Shown in pieces: positions 5,966-8,521 of a stretch of 8,521 nt of DNA (positions within the stretch are counted from its first letter, which is position 1; each line of letters opens with the position of its first letter). Position numbers and translations under genes: made by a program. The stretch is from CAYXTC01 sp964468405 (lineage in GTDB: Bacteria > Patescibacteriota > Minisyncoccia > Minisyncoccales > GWA2-38-27): NCBI GenBank assembly GCA_964468405.1, contig CAYXTC010000022.1, forward strand, positions 1-8,521, written 5' to 3'. Below the pieces are notes generated by a model. It was not told the DNA's origin. It made no database searches and saw only the letters and a program-made list of their open reading frames with translations.

Positions 5966-6280
5966 ATGCTGGAATTAAACGATCAAAACTTTGAACAGGA
6001 AGCGCTTCATGGAGATCGGCCGGTATTGGTTGATTTCTGGGCGCCCGGCTGCCCTCCTTGCGAGGCATTATCCCCTGTTATTGAAGAAATTGCTGAGGAC
6101 TTTCAAGGAAAGGCAAAGGTGGCCAAGTTAAATGTAACCGAGAATAAGGAAACCCCGCAGAAGTATGAGATTAGGGGAGTGCCTACTATCATTATTTTTA
6201 AAAATGGCGAGGTGGCCCAAAGAGCAACGGGGCCGCGCCCTAAAAAGGTCATAGAGGAAAAACTTAATTCTTTGATATAG
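5966..6280 (+). CDS. Thioredoxin-fold protein with CPPC active site
   Basis: A 104-residue single-domain cytoplasmic thioredoxin (TrxA-like). Family marks are the buried acid D23 in LVDFW, the active-site segment FWAPGCPPCE (24-33), and the cis-proline loop GVPT (71-74, P73) followed by IIIFKNGEV. The active site differs from the canonical WCGPC: the Trp before the first Cys is Gly28, and the motif is C29-P-P-C32. In this fold the two residues between the cysteines set redox potential and partner choice, so its behaviour may differ from that of classical TrxA. Length is normal and there is no signal peptide, so it acts inside the cell. It lies eight bases after korB and five before the AhpD-like gene, with no recognisable Shine-Dalgarno. 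A link to the adjacent CxxC protein as electron acceptor is a reasonable inference. Confidence 0.88.
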   Translation: MLELNDQNFEQEALHGDRPVLVDFWAPGCPPCEALSPVIEEIAEDFQGKAKVAKLNVTENKETPQKYEIRGVPTIIIFKNGEVAQRATGPRPKKVIEEKLNSLI

Positions 6281-6284
6281 TAAT

Positions 6285-6797
6285 ATGGCTATAATTCCTT
6301 TGTTAGAAAAAGATGATGCCGAAGAAGAAGCAAGAGGGGTTTACGACAAATTTGAGAAAGATGCAGGCAAAACCCCGGAATGGGTTAAGGTAATGGCCCA
6401 CAACCCAAAAGTAGTAAAAGAATTCACAGAACTTTTTAATGTGATAATGAAAGAAGGATATATTGCCCCTCTCTTAAGATGGAAGATAGCATATACGGTT
6501 TCTCAAGCCCTGAAGTGTCCTTTTTGCGTGGATGTTACAGAGAAAATGTTGAAGAGCTTAGGGGCGGGCGATAACGTGATAGAAAAAGTAAAGAAGAAAG
6601 AGGGGCTTGAAGAAGGAGAAAAGGAGGTGCTGGAACTAGTGGAAAAGGTGACAGAGACCGCTCAATGCGACACAAATCTTTTTAAGGAATTGAAAGAGAA
6701 GTTTTCAGAGGCAGAACTTGTGGAAATAGTTTCTATTATAGGATTATTTAATTACATAAACAGGTTTAATAACACTTTCTGCATTCTTCCCGAGTAA
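6285..6797 (+). CDS. Carboxymuconolactone decarboxylase/AhpD-like CxxC protein
   Basis: A 170-residue, all-helical cytoplasmic protein of the CMD/AhpD-like superfamily. The core segment LLRWKIAYTVSQALKCPFC (63-81) and the C-terminal IIGLFNYINRFNNTF (151-165) are typical of the family. AhpD-type enzymes use a CxxC pair plus nearby Glu and His residues to reduce peroxides or recycle a peroxiredoxin. Here the pair is C78-P-F-C81. The His normally four residues after the second Cys is T85, and the Glu normally twelve residues before the first Cys is W66. The proton relay thus appears lost, and a thiol-disulfide or structural role may be more likely than peroxidase activity. Extra cysteines occur at 128 and 166. 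The gene begins five bases after the thioredoxin stop, so the thioredoxin is its natural candidate reductant. The family call is good; the activity is uncertain. Confidence 0.82.
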   Translation: MAIIPLLEKDDAEEEARGVYDKFEKDAGKTPEWVKVMAHNPKVVKEFTELFNVIMKEGYIAPLLRWKIAYTVSQALKCPFCVDVTEKMLKSLGAGDNVIEKVKKKEGLEEGEKEVLELVEKVTETAQCDTNLFKELKEKFSEAELVEIVSIIGLFNYINRFNNTFCILPE

Positions 6798-6798
6798 T

Positions 6799-6909
6799 AT
6801 GAGAAAGGCAATTACCCTGACACCCGGTTTAAGAAACCTCTTGGTTTCTTACGTCGCTCCCGCTCCTATTTTCCAACACAGGGTAATTGCTATAATTAAG
6901 AAATTATGA
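6799..6909 (+). CDS. Doubtful 36-codon small ORF spanning the palindromic spacer
   Basis: An ATG one base after the preceding stop (TAA-T-ATG, the same junction as at 928-934) opens a frame of 36 sense codons, beginning MRKAITLTPGLRNLLVSY and ending IIKKL, with TGA at 6907-6909 overlapping the next gene's ATG as ATGA. The placement is what a coupled operon gene would show. Against it, nearly the whole frame is occupied by a 12-bp and a 9-bp inverted repeat, and I recognise no family. It may be chance, or a short leader peptide read through a structured RNA. Low confidence. Confidence 0.2.
   Translation: MRKAITLTPGLRNLLVSYVAPAPIFQHRVIAIIKKL
6808..6890 (+). repeat. Nested palindrome (12-bp outer and 9-bp inner inverted repeats)
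   Basis: The outer arms GCAATTACCCTG (6808-6819) and CAGGGTAATTGC (6879-6890) are perfect 12-bp inverted repeats 59 bases apart. Inside lies a perfect 9-bp hairpin, TAAGAAACC (6830-6838) and GGTTTCTTA (6843-6851), with a TCTT loop. In RNA this gives a long-armed stem with an inner hairpin; in DNA it could be a cruciform or a miniature inverted-repeat element. No T-tract follows the outer stem, so it is not a classical terminator. The right arm abuts a TATAAT box (6891-6896). This spacer is the longest region without a confident gene downstream of the island promoter. Confidence 0.75.
6891..6896 (+). promoter_or_regulatory. Candidate -10 box before the Trx-CcdA gene
   Basis: A perfect TATAAT begins right after the outer inverted repeat and ends nine bases before the ATG at 6906, so a start about seven bases downstream would give a nearly leaderless mRNA. 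The region 15-19 bases upstream contains no good -35 hexamer. If used, the -10 would sit next to the palindrome, whose right arm would occupy the spacer. Tentative. Confidence 0.4.
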
Positions 6910-8039
6910 GAAAAATAGCATTTTCCCTATTTCTTTTAGGATTGATCTTTACTAGTTTCAGTTTTGTTTCAGCAGACCAAAGAGATGTTGGTATAAAGTT
7001 TTTTTACAGCAAAACCTGCCCTCACTGCGCCCAAGAAAGAATCTTTTTGGAAAATGAAATAGCAGACGAATATCCCCAGATAGAAATAGAAAAGTTGTTA
7101 GTCTCAGAGAACATAAATCTTCTCAAATCTTTTTACCAGGAATACGAAGTTCCCAAATCAGAACAGGGGATGGTTCCCATTTTATTTATTGAAGAGGAAT
7201 ACTTTTTGGGCTTTAGCGAAGAAATGGGGGAGGACATAAAGGAATACATTGAGAGTAAAATTAAAGGGGAAGAGCCTTACGCCCCCAAAGAAAAAGATAG
7301 CAGAGCTTCCCTTCCTTTTTTGGGGAAGGTCGATGCTTCCAAGTATTCCCTGCCCGCTCTCTCTGTTATCTTAGGATTCTTTGACGGGTTTAATGTGTGT
7401 TCTCTGGGGGCCCTTGTGCTTATTCTGGGACTGGTTTTGGCTTTAAGAGAAAAGAAAAAAATACTTTTGTACGGAGGGATATTTATCGGGACCACGGCCC
7501 TGGTTTACGGGCTTTTAATAGTTCTCTGGCATCAGGTTTTTACTGCCCTTGCTTCTTACCTGAGAAGCATGGAAATAATAATAGGAGTTTTAGGTATTTG
7601 CGGGGGCTTTTATTTTCTGAAAGAGTTTATCAGATTCAGAAAATATGGGCCTACTTGCCAGACGCAGGGGCAGGGAGTGGTTTCTAAAATAACTCTTAAA
7701 ATAAAGAAAACTCTCCAAGAGTCAGACAATATAATTGTGATTTTGGGAAGTCTTTTGATTTTCGCTGCCGCGATAACTATAGTGGAGTTCCCATGCTCTG
7801 CCGCCATTCCTGTGTTTTTTGCGGGCATTCTGGCAGAAGCCCAGTTGCCAGCCACCCTATATCTTCTCTACATCGCAATCTTTGTTCTGTTCTACATGCT
7901 GGATGAGATTATCGTCTTCCTTATAGCCTTCTTTACTATGACCATAAAGATGGCCTCGCCTAAATTTGTCACCTGGATTACTCTATTAGAAGCAATGATT
8001 CTCTTCGGCCTTGGCTTTTATTATCTTTTTGGTGTTTGA
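6906..8039 (+). CDS. Exported thioredoxin-like domain fused to a CcdA/DsbD-type membrane domain
   Basis: A 377-residue membrane protein. Residues 1-23 are a signal peptide or first anchor (MRK, a hydrophobic stretch, then VSA-D at 21-24). Residues about 28-118 form a thioredoxin-like domain with CPHC (C38-C41) in FFYSKTCPHCAQE and a VPILFIEE segment (90-97) that supplies the cis-Pro; the CPHC pair resembles DsbA. After a linker (119-145), about six transmembrane segments follow (near 149-180, 187-208, 222-240, 276-308, 316-346, 355-376). They include cysteines in FNVCSLG (C165) and EFPCSAA (C297), placed like the two membrane cysteines that shuttle electrons in CcdA/DsbD. The likely role is moving reducing equivalents across the membrane to or from extracytoplasmic thiols. 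DsbD has its thioredoxin domain at the C-terminus; here it is N-terminal. Extra cysteines at 232 and 251 are unexplained. The cytoplasmic CPPC thioredoxin upstream is a candidate electron donor. Confidence 0.85.
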   Translation: MRKIAFSLFLLGLIFTSFSFVSADQRDVGIKFFYSKTCPHCAQERIFLENEIADEYPQIEIEKLLVSENINLLKSFYQEYEVPKSEQGMVPILFIEEEYFLGFSEEMGEDIKEYIESKIKGEEPYAPKEKDSRASLPFLGKVDASKYSLPALSVILGFFDGFNVCSLGALVLILGLVLALREKKKILLYGGIFIGTTALVYGLLIVLWHQVFTALASYLRSMEIIIGVLGICGGFYFLKEFIRFRKYGPTCQTQGQGVVSKITLKIKKTLQESDNIIVILGSLLIFAAAITIVEFPCSAAIPVFFAGILAEAQLPATLYLLYIAIFVLFYMLDEIIVFLIAFFTMTIKMASPKFVTWITLLEAMILFGLGFYYLFGV

Positions 8040-8043
8040 AGGA
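8040..8043 (+). promoter_or_regulatory. Weak Shine-Dalgarno for the flavodoxin gene
   Basis: AGGA, ten bases before the ATG at 8054, is one of the few purine-rich ribosome-binding candidates in this window; most starts here follow plain A/T-rich sequence. Confidence 0.35.
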
Positions 8044-8053
8044 CTAACAAAAA

Positions 8054-8515
8054 ATGAAAACTTTAATAGTTTACACTTCTTTCCATCATAATAATACGGA
8101 AAAAATAGCAAAGGCTATGGCTGGAGTTTTGGATGCGGATTTGGCCGGTCCCGAAAACGCAGACATACAAGAGTATGATTTAATTGGATTTGGCTCAGGG
8201 ATTTATTTCGGAAAACACGACAAAAGATTATTGAAACTAGTAGAAGGTCTTTCTGTCCCTGGGAGAAAAAAGGTTTTCATTTTTTCAACAAGCGGATTGA
8301 GCGATAGGATGAATATCTTTGCCTCCCATTTTCATAATCCTTTAAAAAAGAAGTTACAAGAAAAGGGATTTGATGTTATGGGAGAGTTTAATTGTCCGGG
8401 GTTTGACACGGCGGGACCTTTCAAGATCATAGGAGGGGTAAGCAAGGGAAGGCCTGACAAAGAAGACGTGGAAAAGGCAAAAAGATTTGCTGTAAAAATG
8501 AGAAATGAATATTGA
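8054..8515 (+). CDS. Flavodoxin-family protein
   Basis: A 153-residue cytoplasmic flavodoxin-like protein. The N-terminal strand and phosphate loop MKTLIVYTSFHHNNTEKIA (1-19) is the FMN-binding site; S9-F-H-H-N-N-T15 replaces the textbook T/S-x-T-G-x-T, a variant I associate with the flavodoxin family whose members begin with a (H)HGNTEKIA-like loop. The central FGSGIYFGKHDKRLL (46-60) and FSTSGLS (77-83) are expected to line the flavin. Length is normal for a short-chain flavodoxin. Flavodoxins carry one or two low-potential electrons, so this protein is a possible acceptor for the 2-oxoacid oxidoreductase encoded upstream, which lacks a ferredoxin subunit; that pairing is an inference. Other members act as FMN-dependent quinone or protoporphyrinogen reductases. 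The gene follows the membrane protein by 14 bases and its stop (TGA) lies six bases before the window end, so it appears complete. Confidence 0.85.
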   Translation: MKTLIVYTSFHHNNTEKIAKAMAGVLDADLAGPENADIQEYDLIGFGSGIYFGKHDKRLLKLVEGLSVPGRKKVFIFSTSGLSDRMNIFASHFHNPLKKKLQEKGFDVMGEFNCPGFDTAGPFKIIGGVSKGRPDKEDVEKAKRFAVKMRNEY

Positions 8516-8521
8516 TAAAGA

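Noticed and set aside
6830..6851. Inner hairpin as a Rho-independent terminator
   Set aside because: The stem is AT-rich and is followed by ACGTCGCTCC, not a run of T; the 291-318 hairpin is the only convincing terminator.
7397..7687. 96-codon plus-strand frame inside the Trx-CcdA gene
   Set aside because: It is an out-of-frame shadow of a gene with clear domains and membrane segments.
1..8521. CRISPR array, tRNA, rRNA, insertion sequence or prophage genes
   Set aside because: No direct-repeat array, cloverleaf, rRNA stretch, transposase or integrase was recognised on either strand.

Overview
The window looks like a piece of a small-genome, anaerobic or fermentative bacterium of the Candidate Phyla Radiation (Patescibacteria; Parcubacteria-like). 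This placement is an inference. It rests on a short 81-residue YbaB of the CPR kind, moderately AT-rich DNA, all genes on one strand and tightly packed, and almost no Shine-Dalgarno sequences, with stop and start codons often separated by one to five A/T bases. Sigma70-type promoter boxes (TTGACA/TATATT) argue against an archaeon. TGA ends several full-length family members, so the code is standard and not the Gly-TGA code of Gracilibacteria/Absconditabacteria.

Layout. (1) 33-318: ybaB followed by a clear intrinsic terminator. (2) 326-3411: a strong promoter, then a metal/redox set: a DUF5320 protein, a six-cysteine mini-protein, a stand-alone NifX-fold protein, a cation diffusion facilitator (CDF) transporter with a NifX domain fused to its C-terminus, and a MinD/Mrp-type ATPase with two inserted [4Fe-4S] ferredoxin motifs. 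(3) 3436-5957: the two subunits of a 2-oxoacid:acceptor oxidoreductase (gamma-alpha fusion plus beta). (4) 5966-6797: a CPPC thioredoxin and an AhpD-like CxxC protein. (5) 6798-6905: a palindromic spacer that can also be read as a 36-codon ORF. (6) 6906-8515: a secreted/membrane thioredoxin-CcdA/DsbD-like fusion and a flavodoxin-family protein.

Possible cooperation (inference). The oxidoreductase makes acyl-CoA and low-potential electrons and needs TPP and [4Fe-4S] clusters. The NifX proteins, the CDF-NifX transporter and the ferredoxin-ATPase look like a metal or Fe-S handling module placed just upstream of an Fe-S enzyme. The flavodoxin and the ATPase's ferredoxin domain are candidate electron carriers, since no ferredoxin subunit is encoded with the oxidoreductase. 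The thioredoxin, AhpD-like protein and Trx-CcdA fusion form a thiol-disulfide set that could carry reducing power across the membrane. The least explained features are the metal/redox set itself, the altered metal site of the transporter, the AhpD-like protein without its usual proton-relay residues, and the palindrome at 6808-6890.
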